From the NCBI GenBank assembly GCA_958450365.1, contig CAUEEP010000925.1:744001-808000 (forward strand): DNA of 64,000 bases, given 5' to 3'. The notes under the pieces were generated by a model. That model was not told the origin of the DNA and made no database searches. It was given only the letters and a program-made list of their open reading frames with translations. Numbering within the stretch: position 1 is the first letter of the stretch; the number at the start of each line of letters is the position of its first letter. A program made the position numbers and the translations under genes. Of the stretch, positions 21,750-33,269 are shown in pieces. The DNA comes from Mesorhabditis belari. Lineage: Eukaryota > Nematoda > Chromadorea > Rhabditida > Rhabditidae.

Positions 21750-24003
21750 TAGGTTCTGCACCTTGCCCTACAAGTCATACTACTCTTTCCTTAAAGAAAG
21801 GTGTAGTTACTCTCACCTTACTTTCTTACTGTTCTTTTAAACTTAAAGTTACAACTACTTAATTTATTCACTCAAATTCAGTCCGAGATAGTCCCAAGTT
21901 CGTCTTCTCGTTCGACACGATCATCTATTGGTCAATCCAACTATTCGATGCGTTGACCTATCTCCATTTTCACTCAATCATTCATCGAGACATCAAACCG
22001 AGCAAGTTAGTTAGAATAAAAACTACAGTAACTAATTTGCATAAAGCTCAATCAATATTGTAAATCTTCCCTTTCAGCATTTTTGTCACAAAGCATTTCG
22101 TGATGAAGCTCGGTGATTTTGATACTTGTTCAAAGATGGTCGAAGAATGGGCAGCATTGGGAACTCCGAGATATAAAAGTCCTGAGCAACAAATCAAGAA
22201 TAAAGATTGGGAAATGATAAATTCCGAGAAAATGAAAGAGATATGTGTACACGAGAAGAATGATGTTTATGGGATGGGATTGGTCATCTACGAGTTGATT
22301 CAGAGAGAGTTTCGTGTTATTTCAAGTATTTATTGGGCTTAGTTTGGTACACTAGGTACTTGATTACTTGACTGAAGTTTACTAGACATTGAGGGTCACA
22401 GTTCCCAATCAAAATGTCAAATAGGTGCCCTTTAAGAAACAATTCTTGCTTACTAAACCTTAAATACTGTTACCTTTTCAGTTTCAGCGTACAAAAATCG
22501 GTTTTTAAAGTACACCATGGCTTTTTTGACATACTTAACAATCTCAATTACTCTTTTCTTTTCGCTTCGAGTGACGAATTCCTATGCATATTAGAGTCAA
22601 GTTTCAATGTAAATTTTAAAGTGTCAAATTAGTCAAATAGTTTAATTTTGTACAAAATAAGAGCATCATAAAGTAATTTCATCAAAACCATCGAAATCCA
22701 TCAAAACCAGCAAAGAATTTCATCAAAACCATCGAATTTTCAGACGCTACCTCAATAAAAAGGACGGAGCCATAGTCCATGTAGACCAAGCAGCAATGCT
22801 TGTTGCCCTTAAACAGTTTGTTGTTCCAAATTGTGACGATGAACAACTGAAATCGATAGTGGAAAAGTGACCGTTGCTTTTTAAAAGAATCTTTCTTTAG
22901 CTCAAGAAATGACTTCAATAATCTCTTTCAGCTGTATTCATCTTCTACGAGAGAAGCGCTACTCGGCGATCGAGGCCTTTAAAGCGCTGAAAGCTTTGCC
23001 CGTTTGTCGAGCTAATAAATTTCAATTTCAATTTTTATTTCAGCTCAACTCTCCTTATATTTATGTGGATTCCAATGTGCAAAATGTTTATCTACCAAAC
23101 AAATTTCACGTCTACGATTCAAAATATCAGCTGATTCGACCAAAAGTCAAAGATGATGTGAAAGTAGGTGACGTTGTCATAAAAGTAAATGCTTGGCTTT
23201 GTTATTCAGACTTATTCATAGTACTGAAATTCATATAAAAAAAGCTTTTCACTTTTCCGAATATTCAGGCGGCCTTAAGTAACTAAGCCTTAAGTTTTGC
23301 TTTATGCGCATTTTTAAAGATACAACATCTAATGGCCACAATTTATAGCTTAATTAGTCCCTTTACCTCATGTCAGTTTCAACTGATAAGTGCCAGAAGC
23401 CAAAAATTTGATCATTTATTGTAAAAAAGGCTAAAATGTTCCCAAGTTTAGATAGCACCCGATCAACCAAAAACCACACTCGAGAACAAGTTTGATTCCA
23501 ATTTTTTCCGCGGTCTCACTGTCGACATGGGCCCAAATTCTGCTGAAAACTCAGAACAAGCAAAACCATCAGAAAGCCCATCAGAACAATCAAAACCAAT
23601 TCGAAAATTTTCCCTTGGAAAGGATGAGGGGCCTTTATGTTTCTTGAAAGAATCCGATATCACAGAAAGAGCCAATGACGCAAAGGAGAAATATCTGAAG
23701 GAAAAAAAAGAATTGTTTGAAAAGAATCCTGAACGTTTGGAAAAATTTAACAAAGAAATTCCTAAAATTTACAAAGAGAAACGATTGGAGCATATTCTCT
23801 TTCAGGGTTTCGATTTTCATCGAGGCGACTCTGTTGATGATGGAACAATCGAAAGTCTCTATCGAGAGCATCTTCATTGGTATTTCTATGCACAATTGCA
23901 TAAACATTCGGTGGGACTGATACCGGAAAACCCGACAAAAGAGGTTATGGAATGTGGGAACGAAATGTTTGACGACAAACCCAATAATTTATCGATTTCA
24001 TAG

Positions 24004-24708
24004 TCGATTTTACGATAAATCGTTGCCTTTTTATGGCAATTGCATATTTTTGCATGTTTCATTTCAATCGCTTTTTGGGAGCTGGCTTGTTCATGATGCC
24101 GAAGCTCATCGAGCTGAGACTCTAAAGAAAGATCAGTTTTTTTTAAACTCGCCGAAAGTAAAGTGTTTAGCTTAAAGCTTAAATAATCGTGGCCTATTCT
24201 CACTGAAAATTTTTTCCGAGAAAATTAACTTATTTTGTGTTTATTTGGTAGATTTATTGCTAGAAATGTAGTATCTTAAAATCTTCGTTTTACTTTAAAG
24301 TTTTCTGTTTTCAATGTATATTTGCTTGATTTTCAGAAAGATTTTCTATAAAATAAGTTTTTATTCTAAAGAAAGCTTTACAAAATGTGCAAAATCACAA
24401 TAAAAAAAATGGTACAAATAGTCTACACGTATTGGGTCTACACGTCATACTGAAATTGAAAAACAGATGAAAAAAAATAAAAACACAAAAAAAGCAATAA
24501 ATATACACAAAGCAAATAAAACTAAAGTTATTTTTTGGTTTTTCAAGTAAAAAAGAAAGCACAATCGCACAAGTGGCGGATAGATCGCGTTTAAGAGAGT
24601 AACTGGTGAAAAGTAACTGGGGATATTTAGGGTTATTTCATATTTTAGCTTCCAAATTTTATAGGACTTTTTAAAAACTTTTTTGCTTTTTGTCATTGTA
24701 GCTGAGTT
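24004..24708. other. AT-rich 3' flank, no gene
   Basis: Downstream of the B-type kinase stop. It is AT-rich with long A runs at 24405-24500 on the plus strand. ORFs here have no recognisable motifs or conserved splice context. Confidence 0.4.
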
Positions 24709-24810
24709 TTAGTCGACCTCTACGATTGTGGGTCCTTGTCCTGATTGACCAGCACCTCCACATGGGCCTCCTGATCCTCCACTAGACATTCCACCAGCAC
24801 CACCGGCTCC
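24709..24810 (-). pseudogene. Orphan last exon of an HSP70 gene
   Basis: On the minus strand, a TTTTCAG acceptor is followed by GAGGAGGMSSGGSGG then PCGGAGQSGQ and GPTIVEVD plus stop. A Gly-rich tail ending in PTI-EVD is the signature of the C-terminus of cytosolic HSP70, whose EEVD motif binds TPR co-chaperones. Here the first Glu is Val. No ATPase or substrate-binding exon lies upstream (24811-25640 is intergenic and repeat). It is most likely a transferred exon fragment. Confidence 0.65.
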
Positions 24811-25054
24811 CTGAAAAGTGAATGATTAGATTGTTGTTATTCTTTTTTTAGCAAATTTATAGGCGTTAGTAATTAGTAAATTCAAGTAAATAGTTGGTTT
24901 TCATGCTTGATATTTAATTCAAAGCCATGCTAGTAAAATTCTTGACTTTGCTTTGTACTTCCTGACAATTTGTTTTATTCCCTAGCCCTAGTTGTAAGTT
25001 TTTAGCTTTGTAATTTTATAAAAACTTAAAAGCTATAGAAAAAGATTAATAATT

Positions 25055-25640
25055 TCAATGACATGTCGTTCTATTTTTCAACGCCTCAAAATCGGCTGTT
25101 CCAAAAGGTAGGTAAGGGGGGCCACATGACTCAAAAATTTAGAATTCATTAAAAACTATTTTAAACAGCCCTCTGTCCAAATCGTACAAAAAACACGTTG
25201 AAAAATGAAACTATTTCTTTAACCGCGATCCCCTTTGAATTTCCAAAAAAAATCCATTTGGGGGATCCCTATATTCTTTTTCAAAATGTTCTTTTTCTAT
25301 TTTTCAAAAATAGCGTCTTAAATTTTACTGCTGATAAAATATTAGTAAGTTCTAGGCTCTAGCTAAGATCGATTCATAGAACACCCACAAGGTGGGTCTA
25401 AAGTCAAAATTTCGAGGAGTCAGGCGGTGTCATTCTAATACAACATTTACGGTATGCTGTTTTACTCACTAAAAGTTATTATCAGAACTGATCGGTGGCT
25501 AGAGAATTTTATGAACTAAGAAGGTTCAAGGATTTTTTAGTAAAATTTCGAAAAAGTCAAGCCTTGAAACGGAAATGACGAAGAATTTTGCATTTCATAA
25601 CGTTAAAATACTCTTGTTTTCTCTGAAAGCTGACATTTTT
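25055..25640 (-). repeat. Repeat R3, inverted partner of 15340-15870
   Basis: Shares AATGACATGTCGTTCTATTT, CACCCACAAGGTGGGTCT and AACGTTAAAATACTCTTG in the opposite orientation. The pair are about 9.7 kb apart and flank the first B-type cluster together with copy 5. Confidence 0.6.
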
Positions 25641-25814
25641 TTTGGTTCATTTTGGAGCTTGAATCCTAGTTTTAAAAACGCCGATTTAGTTTTAGAAAAG
25701 TCAAGATCTACTTAATTTTCTCTTTTTTAGAGGATCACATTGGGAATTCCAATCAACACGAATGGGGGATCGGTTGTGATTCGGAAAAGAAAAAGGGGAT
25801 GAGAGAAGCGATTG

Positions 25815-26840
25815 GGAAAGGGAAATGAGAGACAATGAGAGGGAATTGATGGCAATCGAATCGAGGAGGGGAAGCAGACTGTCGGCGATACGGGTGAGTT
25901 GTGTAGCAAGTGAGCAATTGAACTGGATAAATAGAAAGAATCAAGAAATAAAGTCACACATTTCTTGGTTTCACTTATAAAGTCTCATGGTTGACGTTCA
26001 CTTATAAAGTCTCATGGGCTAGATCAGGCCTAGATCTGATTCTACTTTAAAAAGTTTAAAAAGATCTGGTTTAAAAGACACTGATCCGATTTCCGCCTGA
26101 TCTGAATCTGGATCGGAGCTCTGACTGACCTTAGGGCTTAGTTGAGAATCCGTGCAATAATTTGTAATTACTCTGTTACACAAAACTCTATTCCAACATT
26201 AACAGATTGACGACCGCGCATCTTTTGCGAAACCCGGGATCAAAATGAATAACAAAGCGATCAAAGCGACGAGGATCGTGAGTGTCTTTTCCCGTCAACT
26301 CCCTCTTCAAGGTCCTCAATTCCTGCATTTCAATGGGCTCCTCCCCCTCCATCTCCATCATTGATCATTCGTCCTGTCTCCTGCATTCATCCCTCAACTC
26401 CTCCCGTCTTCAATTTCCTAATTATTAGGTCACCCGTTTTGATCTTTAAAAACGGTCCTGCTCTGTTGGTACTTTTTCACTGTGTACCTTGTGATCAATT
26501 CTTGTAAACACATTCTTTCTGGCGTACTCGAGTCATTGTTGCAAGAAAAAACGGAGAAATCTGTAGAAAGCCAGGAAAGTGATGTTTACAAGTTTCGATC
26601 ACAAAGTAGATCACGGAGCTAAAGCGTGGCCAAATCTCCCGTAACCACAAAGGAAAAGTATTATTTTGAAGAAGAGGTTCCCAATTTTCGCCGCACAAAA
26701 TTTTCGTTTCGAGTTCTAGAGAGAGGAAAGGGAAATGAGAGAAAATGAGAGGGAATTGATGGCAATCGAATCGAGGAGGGGAAGCAGACTGCCAGCTATA
26801 CGGGTGAGTTGTGCAGCAAGTGAGCAAGTGAACCGGTTAG
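25815..26840. repeat. Direct repeat of about 110 bp (25819-25925 and 26729-26831)
   Basis: Both units contain GAGAGGGAATTGATGGCAAT and AATCGAGGAGGGGAAGCAGAC, followed by a conserved CGGGTGAGTTGTG. The second unit lies next to a copy of M2. Short reading frames cover them but with no recognisable protein. Confidence 0.6.
26430..26720. repeat. Dispersed foldback repeat M2 (copy 3)
   Basis: Carries GGTACTTTTTCACTGTGTAC, ACTCGAGTCATTGTTGCAAG and GATCACAAAGTAGATCACGG as in the copies at 6056 and 49600. Confidence 0.55.
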
Positions 26841-27119
26841 GAAATGCAACGAGTAAGAGCCACATTTCTTTTTTCACTGATATAGGCTCAATGTTGACGA
26901 ATCGCACGAGCCCAGGCTTCGGGTTAGATCCGGCCTAGATCTGACTTTGTTTCAAGAGTTTCAAAAGATATGGTTCAAAAGACACTAATCCGATTTCCGA
27001 ATGAGTTCTTTTGTCCAAACTGAGGATCCAAATTTTGTAAATCATTTTTTAAAGTTATGTGTTGTTGAAGTTATAAGTTATAGCGGTGTATAGAACTCGA
27101 GTCAATAATTCTCCCGTTT

Positions 27120-27720
27120 CCGCGCCTGTTATTGTTTCCTTCCATTAACGGGTTCAATGAGAGTAATAAAGTTATTTGACTATGAATTTAAAAACATACA
27201 AGAAATGGCAAATTGCTTGTTTACAGCAAGAAAGTTTCAGCGTCGATCCGTTTTTTTCAAATTTCTGAGGAATTTTGCTTCCCACGTGGTGATCAAGAAC
27301 GGTTTTACGGTCCTAATAGAAAGGTTTCATTTCAATTTTCCTTTTGGTGAAAATCCGATTCAAAGCTTTCTCTTAATTTTGTGTGTTGATCTGAAGTTTG
27401 CCTGTATTACTGAAAGGGAGCAGAATATACGTTTTATAGTGGATTTCGTCAACATCTCAAAAATGAAGAACATTCTATTTGGATAAATACTTTATTCTTT
27501 CAAAGAAAAAGAAAAGAAACAAGTGGCATGAAGATAGATAGAGTTCAAAAATTAGACAAGAAAAATAAAAATCTGAAAATTGTGAAGTCGGGAAGACTAG
27601 GGCTAGGATACAGAGCAATCAGCATTTTTTCCTTTGTCTTTCATTTTAGTAACTTCTTTATCTTCAATTACGGATTCTAGCCTCTTGTTGGTTAGTGACT
27701 TGGCTTTTGACTGAGCCTTG
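27120..27720 (-). pseudogene. Remnant of an A-type X gene: 3' flank plus last codons
   Basis: Reverse complement of the 14500-15080 region. At 27640-27712 the minus strand matches the end of X copy 4 (SLTNKRLESVIEDKE, across the homologous stop region), followed by the standard X downstream flank. No other part of the gene remains. Confidence 0.65.
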
Positions 27721-29235
27721 TGATTTCTTAAGAGGAACACATTCTAATCAACTATCTACAAGTACAGTCAACTCTCGATTTAACGACTTGGTTGCAAAAG
27801 TTTGCTCAGCGTCAGGGAGGAAGGGATCCGGTTATAAATATCAATACTTTATTCATGTGAGCATGAAAAAGTGACAATGCTTGTTTGACTTAACTTTTGC
27901 TTTTTTAACTTACAATTTTCCTATAACATTATTGTTTCTTAGGAGTTCACGTAAATTGTTTTGAAGCTAGTGTTCGAATTCAGATTTTCATTATTCTTAA
28001 ACATTTGCTTTGAAAAATTTACTCTTTAAAAAAGCGTTAGAGTTTAAGTTGAACGGATACAGCAAGTATTAACTGTTAGACTTGAGATTCTTGAAACAAA
28101 CTGAGCAGCCATCCTTTTAGAAAGTAATCAGAAGTCGATACAGTGCTGGGTCAAGGGCCATCGAGATCGTACTTGTCTGAACCTCGCTTGATTTGGTTGG
28201 ATCAAGTGTAAAGTAGTTAAAGATAGTGCTTGCTTTCAGATTTATCCTTCATTCATTTAACAACTTCGAATTTAAATTTAGATTTACATTTGAATTTTGC
28301 TAGATGCTAGTTTGAATTTGAATAGAATTCATTTATTCTTCGATCTCTACAATTTTTCTCTTCTTGTGTTCCACGAGTTTACTATGTGTCATTTTGTAAA
28401 TTAAACATGTTACGAGAAAATTAGGAACCTGATTTCAGTACAGTGCTTTCGGAAGAGTGATTTCGTGGATGATTTGAGATTTTGCATGGGATTCGAGAGG
28501 GAAGCGAAATTCGTGTATTTCTTTGTGAAACGATTGAAGTAAGGCTTGTGTTTTTTCTGATTTCTAATTCATATCAATTTTCAAAAACTACCATAATCTT
28601 GACTCTAATCTATGTACTTTAAATCTTTTGGCGTGTTTAAACGTTCAATGAGCAGACCACAAATAAAAGTACAGGCTATGGTGCTACGGTCAAGATTACG
28701 GTATTAAGAGTCAGGATTATGGTCTTTTCCGGATTTAATTTGAAATTTACTCAAAACTTGATCGTACCTTATAGAGCGTTCATTTTTCGGTCTGATTGTC
28801 AATAGGTGTGCAACGGAGAAACTTGATTTGATCACTTCAACGCCAACTTTTGCAGCATTTCTTGCTGCACGAAGGTGGAATTTCCGAAGCTTCATTTTCT
28901 AAAAAGTAGCCGTTAATGTGGTCAAATCTCGTTTTTCCGTTGTACACCAATTGCCAATGAGACCGACAAATGAACAACTCTAGTAAGCTATAGTTTCAGA
29001 ACAAAGTTGAGAACAAGCATCACTTTACGGTTTAAGGTTTTGAACAAAATTTGTAAAAAAGTTTTACGCGGGGAAGTAAAAAGTGGCGAGAAACCAATTT
29101 TCGTTCTGGGACCAGGAAATCCCTGGTTGAAGCGACGCAGACGACGCGAATGTGTCCACATTTTGTGTGTCTCGTAGGAAAAACGGTAAATGGCACATAG
29201 CCCTTTAAGATAGGGCGACCGAGAATTCCCATTTT
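27721..29235. other. Gene-poor stretch
   Basis: No conserved motif or convincing exon chain. A small inverted-repeat element lies within it at 28790-28965 and is listed separately. Confidence 0.4.
28790..28965. mobile_element. Small MITE with GTCAATAGGTG termini (copy 1)
   Basis: The ends GATTGTCAATAGGTGTGCAAC and the complement GTTGTACACCAATTGCCAAT enclose about 170 bp. A relative with the same ends lies at 57743-57902. No coding capacity. Confidence 0.55.
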
Positions 29236-29257
29236 GGTTTAATTACCCAAGTTTGAG
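29236..29257 (+). other. Exact 22-nt SL1 spliced-leader sequence in genomic DNA
   Basis: The 22 bases starting GGTTTAATTACCC and ending AAGTTTGAG are identical to the nematode SL1 leader. An SL1 RNA gene would have a GT donor directly after GAG; here the next bases are ATTTGCATTAACC, so it is not an SL RNA gene. The best explanation is a reverse-transcribed, trans-spliced mRNA inserted in the genome. Downstream, a 38-codon frame (29330-29446, MHKNVGIESERFFAAKAY) is the first ORF; I do not recognise it. Confidence 0.8.
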
Positions 29258-29829
29258 ATTTGCATTAACCCCAAGACCCTTCAAAAGGTGTCTTGAGAAA
29301 ATTTTGGAATCCAGCACATAAAGGGGATGCACAAAAATGTGGGAATTGAAAGTGAAAGGTTTTTTGCTGCGAAAGCTTACGACACTCGGGATTCTCAAAC
29401 TGTCTTCAATCCAAGTACTAACCGATTTACTCTTCAAATCTAAAACTAATAGAAAGTTCCTCAACAATGCTGCTTTAACAATTTTATCATTAGTAAAACC
29501 AGCCTGAATGTCGAGTCGCTTTATTTGCATTTCTTGAAATAGAAAATTCTCAACTCGAACTCAGAGGACACCAAATTCTCTATCCTTCACAAATCAAAAC
29601 TCATGGAAAATCTCAAATTTTCGATCTAGATTTGGTGAGGGAAATTTGGTGAGGGAAAAAAAAGGGAAAAGGGATAAAGCTAAGCCTCAATCGGTCATCT
29701 CCGTGACTTCTCAACGTGATGTTCATGAAGAGATTGGATAACATTTGCGCACTAAATCTGATTTTTTTAAAACTGTAATCCTTTCAATTGAATTCAAACT
29801 TTCTCTTTTCATTTCCATCTCTTATATAG

Positions 29830-30740
29830 AGTTCATCTCCATCAGCTAGCGATCCACGAAAAGCGAAATTGATGGTGGAATTGTGAGCGACGAGTTTTCA
29901 GCTACATACAAAACCGACTCCAAGGTTCTCACCACAAAGCTAACATTGGCTGGTTTGAGATTCTGTTTATCGGAAATATTACTCTTTTTTCAATCAACTA
30001 ATCACAAACCCATTGTCATTACACTTTTGGGTAATCGAACTCCAATGAGTAGAGAATTGGACGTGGCTCTGAGGGTCTCCAATTCTTCATCACAGCCACT
30101 TCACACTTGAGAGTTCAAGGAAACGATGTCGAGCTCAAGAAATGGATGATCGAAGTGGACAATGGAAAAGTGGAGGCCGATCAACAAGGAGATATCGCCA
30201 TTCCCATTCCTGTGACGGTGATTTGGGCGAGGAGATCTTTGGTCAAGCTTTTGCCGATGATGCTCATTTGGATCTTTCTTAGGCCGCTATCCTCACACCG
30301 CAAAACGTCAATGCTTTGAAGATTAACGATCACGTTTTGGACCGGAATGCCGGTCCAAAACGAAACAAAAAGAAGCTGTTTCAATGTATAGATTTTCTTT
30401 GTAACTTTGTGACTATATTGTCCTTCTTTCAATCAACTAATCACTAATCCATTGTCATTTTACTTTAGGGTAATCGAACTCCAGTGAGTAGAGAATTGGA
30501 CGTGGCTTTGAGGGTCTCCAATTCTTCATATCAGCGACTTTTTCCCACGGGCACTTGCAAACTGAAAAAGGATTTACTTTGGGAAACTATCGTAACCTAT
30601 CGTACTCTACCAGCCACTACTATAACCATGTCTTTTTTCTATCCAATCTATCAACTTTTATTTTGTTTTTCTGAAGGATATCGAAAGATACAAAAAGTGT
30701 ATCGATTCAATAACAACAAGAAACAAGATTAGGGTTGTTT
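29830..30740 (+). pseudogene. Unrecognised exons with an internal duplication
   Basis: After a CTAG at about 29855, a frame reads SEIDGGIVSDEFSATYKTDS then KVLTTKLTLAG and stops at a GT donor. A second piece, about 30080-30215, reads EGLQFFITATSHLRVQGNDV then ELKKWMIEVDNG and KVEADQQGDIAIP. The segment AGAGAATTGGACGTGGC plus GGGTCTCCAATTCTTCA occurs at 30050-30090 and again at 30489-30530. It looks like a decayed gene with a duplicated exon. I cannot name the family. Confidence 0.4.
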
Positions 30741-31394
30741 TCAAGAGTTTACACTTTTTAGAAACCGTATTATTTGAGAGGAACACACTAGTCGATTACG
30801 GTAGAAACACTGACCATCCCTCAATTTTACTGAAGTGAACGTGGCGATGAACTCTGATTCTGAATTGTAAATTCTGATTTGATTCAGTAACCTAAAAGTA
30901 GATTTTAAAAGTTCTACCTAAAAAAGGCAAAAATCTGAAGCGAACATAATCTGCCGGCACGATGAACTCAAGCTTTTTCTCGGCATTTCCAATGATTCTT
31001 AAAAAAAAAACTCGTGAGCACTATATGAAAGCAAGAATTGTAAAAATTCAAAAGCTATTGTTAGAGAATTTTTGCATGCCGGTAACGTTTTTTGTTTCGA
31101 GAATTAAAACTTTAAAAAGCGAACTCAAGAAACGGTTCCCCTACGTAAATATCGGAGAACATGAGGCATTTCCAATGCTTCTCGAAAAAACTCCTAGACA
31201 ATAATTTATATGTGTGCTTAACTCTGTAATTATTCGCATTTCATGAAGTAACAAGAAGATTGCGCTGTGGCAAATTATTTATATTTGCATTTTGGTTAGG
31301 TTAAGTTTACACGACATCTGCGAAAGAATTCAAAACAATGGAGTGGAACGAGCCGAAAAGGAAACGAAACAAAACCGTATCAGAATTTAAGCAA
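30741..31394. other. No supported gene
   Basis: A Lys/Arg-rich frame (30962-31204) has no recognisable motif and no splice context. Nothing else is seen. Confidence 0.35.
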
Positions 31395-32060
31395 CAAACT
31401 ATGGGCAAACAACATAAAAGTCCTTCTGGAGAAGCATAAAATCAGGAATGGGGCCCTGGATGGGAAGTTCCCTATGAATTTTAGGGTCATCAGCGTAGAG
31501 TCGGGCTTTTGTGCCTAGGGAGGTCGAACTGTTAATGTCATTAATATAAATAAGGAAAAGAAGACGACCAAGAACGCTCCCTTGGGGCACTCCGCTACTA
31601 ATGGGGAAGTCATTCGAAAAAGTAGAGCCTCATCGGACGCGAAAAGTCCTTTCGGTAAGCCAATTTGCAATCCAATTAGTAATGGATGTGGAGAGACCTA
31701 GTGGATTTAGTTTGGCGATTAAAAATCTATGATTAACAGAATCGAATGCTTTGGAAAGTCAATGAAAACGCAACTAGTTTCATCGTTTTTGGCTTTAGCT
31801 AGAAGCCAGTCATGCGCACAGAGAACTAGCTGGTCGGAGGTAGAGCGGTTTTTAAGAAAGCCGAATTGATATCAATTAGATTATCTTCATTTAGATAATG
31901 AACAATATGGTCGCGAATAATTATCTCTAAGACTTTACAAATCGAGGAGGTCGTAGGGTCTATCATTTGCAAGCGCGTTCCGATCCCCTTTCTTAAAAAG
32001 TGGCGAAATTGCTGAATCCTTTCAGAATTTAGGGATCTTAGCCGTTAGAAGTGACAGATT
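31395..32060 (-). mobile_element. LINE reverse-transcriptase fragment
   Basis: On the minus strand, broken frames encode classical non-LTR reverse-transcriptase motifs: RSTSDQLVLCAHDWLLAKA, FIDFSKAFDSVNHRFLIAKL, LGLSTSITNWIANWLTERTF, then PQGSVLGRLLFLIYINDI and ARLYADDPKIHREL. The catalytic YADD box is intact, but frameshifts interrupt the chain. The layout resembles CR1/Jockey-like LINEs. Endonuclease and C-terminal parts are not present here. Confidence 0.8.
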
Positions 32061-32219
32061 AAAAATTTTAGCATGCAGTGGAGATATTGGAAACTTAGTT
32101 TTCCGTATAACAAAAGAGGGAATTCCGTCTGCGGTGTAAGAAGATAAGGTAGACCTAGTTGAAATAGGTACATTAGGTAATAGGCAATAGGTAGAAATAT
32201 AATAGTAGACAAGAAAATT

Positions 32220-32450
32220 AACTTCTAGAAAGGCTTACTTTCTGTGTTTGTTTGAGGTAATCCAAGACTTGAGAGGCTGTTGGACGATGAATACGTTGAA
32301 AGTTAGTACATCTGATAGTTGGATTCTTAAAATATAAAGAAAATCTTGAATTGGAACCTGAAGATGATTTCTTGAACTTCTGATTGACAGTCTATTTTGA
32401 TATCTGAGGTCAAAATGTGAATATGAATACCTCCTTTCGATGATTTCCAA
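32220..32450 (-). pseudogene. A-type kinase fragment (end of C-lobe)
   Basis: On the minus strand, exon 5 end (MEIIERR), a piece of exon 6 starting at CQS and the last exon (CTNFQRIHRP then LLKSWI-frame equivalent) are recognisable, with most of exon 6 deleted. It ends at the GTAAGC donor. There is no associated X. Confidence 0.7.
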
Positions 32451-32469
32451 ATTTCAAACTTCCGTTTTG

Positions 32470-32690
32470 GGGAACAACTTTTTTACTCTACAAAACACCA
32501 AGCTTTAATCCAAAAGATATTCGCCATTTTTATTGAAGACTTCTTCCCATTTTTGGCGCAAGTCCCGGATCCCATTCTCGAAAAACTCACGAGTCTTGAA
32601 GGTGAAGTATATGTTGAGTGCTTTTATGACCTGAGCGTGATCATCGAACTTTTGCGTGAGTGAGCGTGATCATTTTTTTGTTTAGAGTTG
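32470..32690 (-). mobile_element. Mariner transposase C-terminal relic
   Basis: The minus strand encodes FDDHAQVIKALNIYFTFK then TREFFENGIRDLRQKWEEVF and NKNGEYL, the typical mariner transposase C-terminus. It directly abuts the kinase fragment. A related relic is at 48690-49060. Confidence 0.7.
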
Positions 32691-33269
32691 CTTGAAAGAC
32701 TATTGTTCATAATAAGGCCAGTGTCTTAGGTTAACAGGAGAACCAGGACAGTTACAGGCCAAATAATCATGACTAACAAATAAGGTCGGTCTTATCTGGT
32801 CCTGTCTTATTGTCTTGTCTAATGTGTACCCTCTAGCTTATTCCCAACAAGATGAGCCTAGTTTGTTGCGCTTAGTGTAAACTATGGTTTGGTCCTTGTA
32901 ATTTGGGATCTTATCATTTGGCTTCATCGACTTTGACATTTGACTTCAAAATGATGTCGAGAGCTCGTTAAAATTGCTCACAACACGCCAATTCAAAAAG
33001 TTCCCTTTTCCATTTCTACCCAATTCATTTCTGTATAGTTGACCACACTTTGTTCTGGGGAATTAGGCAACGGTAAAATTGGTTATCGGGGCAGAGACCT
33101 TCAGAAAGACTAGTTCAGGATCACATGTGACATTTCGTATGGCGAGTAAATAAAAGTCAGAGATAAGGCCTTCTTTGTTCAAGACCTCGACTCTTTTCAA
33201 ATGCAGCCAAATAGTGTTTTTTGTTAGAATTTTTAAAATCGATCCAAAAGAAATATTCTTAGGTCTAAA

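Larger units (their letters stand above)
19253..24003 (+). pseudogene. B-type kinase with X N-terminal tail, first copy, N-lobe lost and interrupted
   Basis: Exons are 19253-19412 (ERERFREEYKILKRLYHPNI then FGIVMEYCSHGDARDL), 21882-22005 (FDALTYLHFHSIIHRDIKPSN), 22078-22308 (FVMKLGDFDTCSK, ALGTPRYKSPEQ, KNDVYGMGLVIYEL), 22744-22866, 22932-23001 (CIHLLREKRYSAIEAFKAL), 23044-23163 and 23452-24003. The last exon encodes a tail, ITERANDAKEKYLKEKKELF then ERLEKFNKEIPKIYKEKR, homologous to the start of domain X. The glycine loop and catalytic Lys are missing at the junction with XB1. DFG reads DFD, as in the sister copy at 44779. A 2.5-kb stretch of duplications and a mariner element separates the first two exons. 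Splices keep phase, so the loss may be recent. Confidence 0.65.

Noticed and set aside
29236..29360. An SL1 RNA gene
   Set aside because: The base after the leader is not a GT donor and no Sm-type site or hairpin structure follows.
29243..29530. 95-codon minus-strand ORF near the SL1 copy
   Set aside because: It overlaps the SL1 leader in antisense, has no recognisable motif and no splice context.
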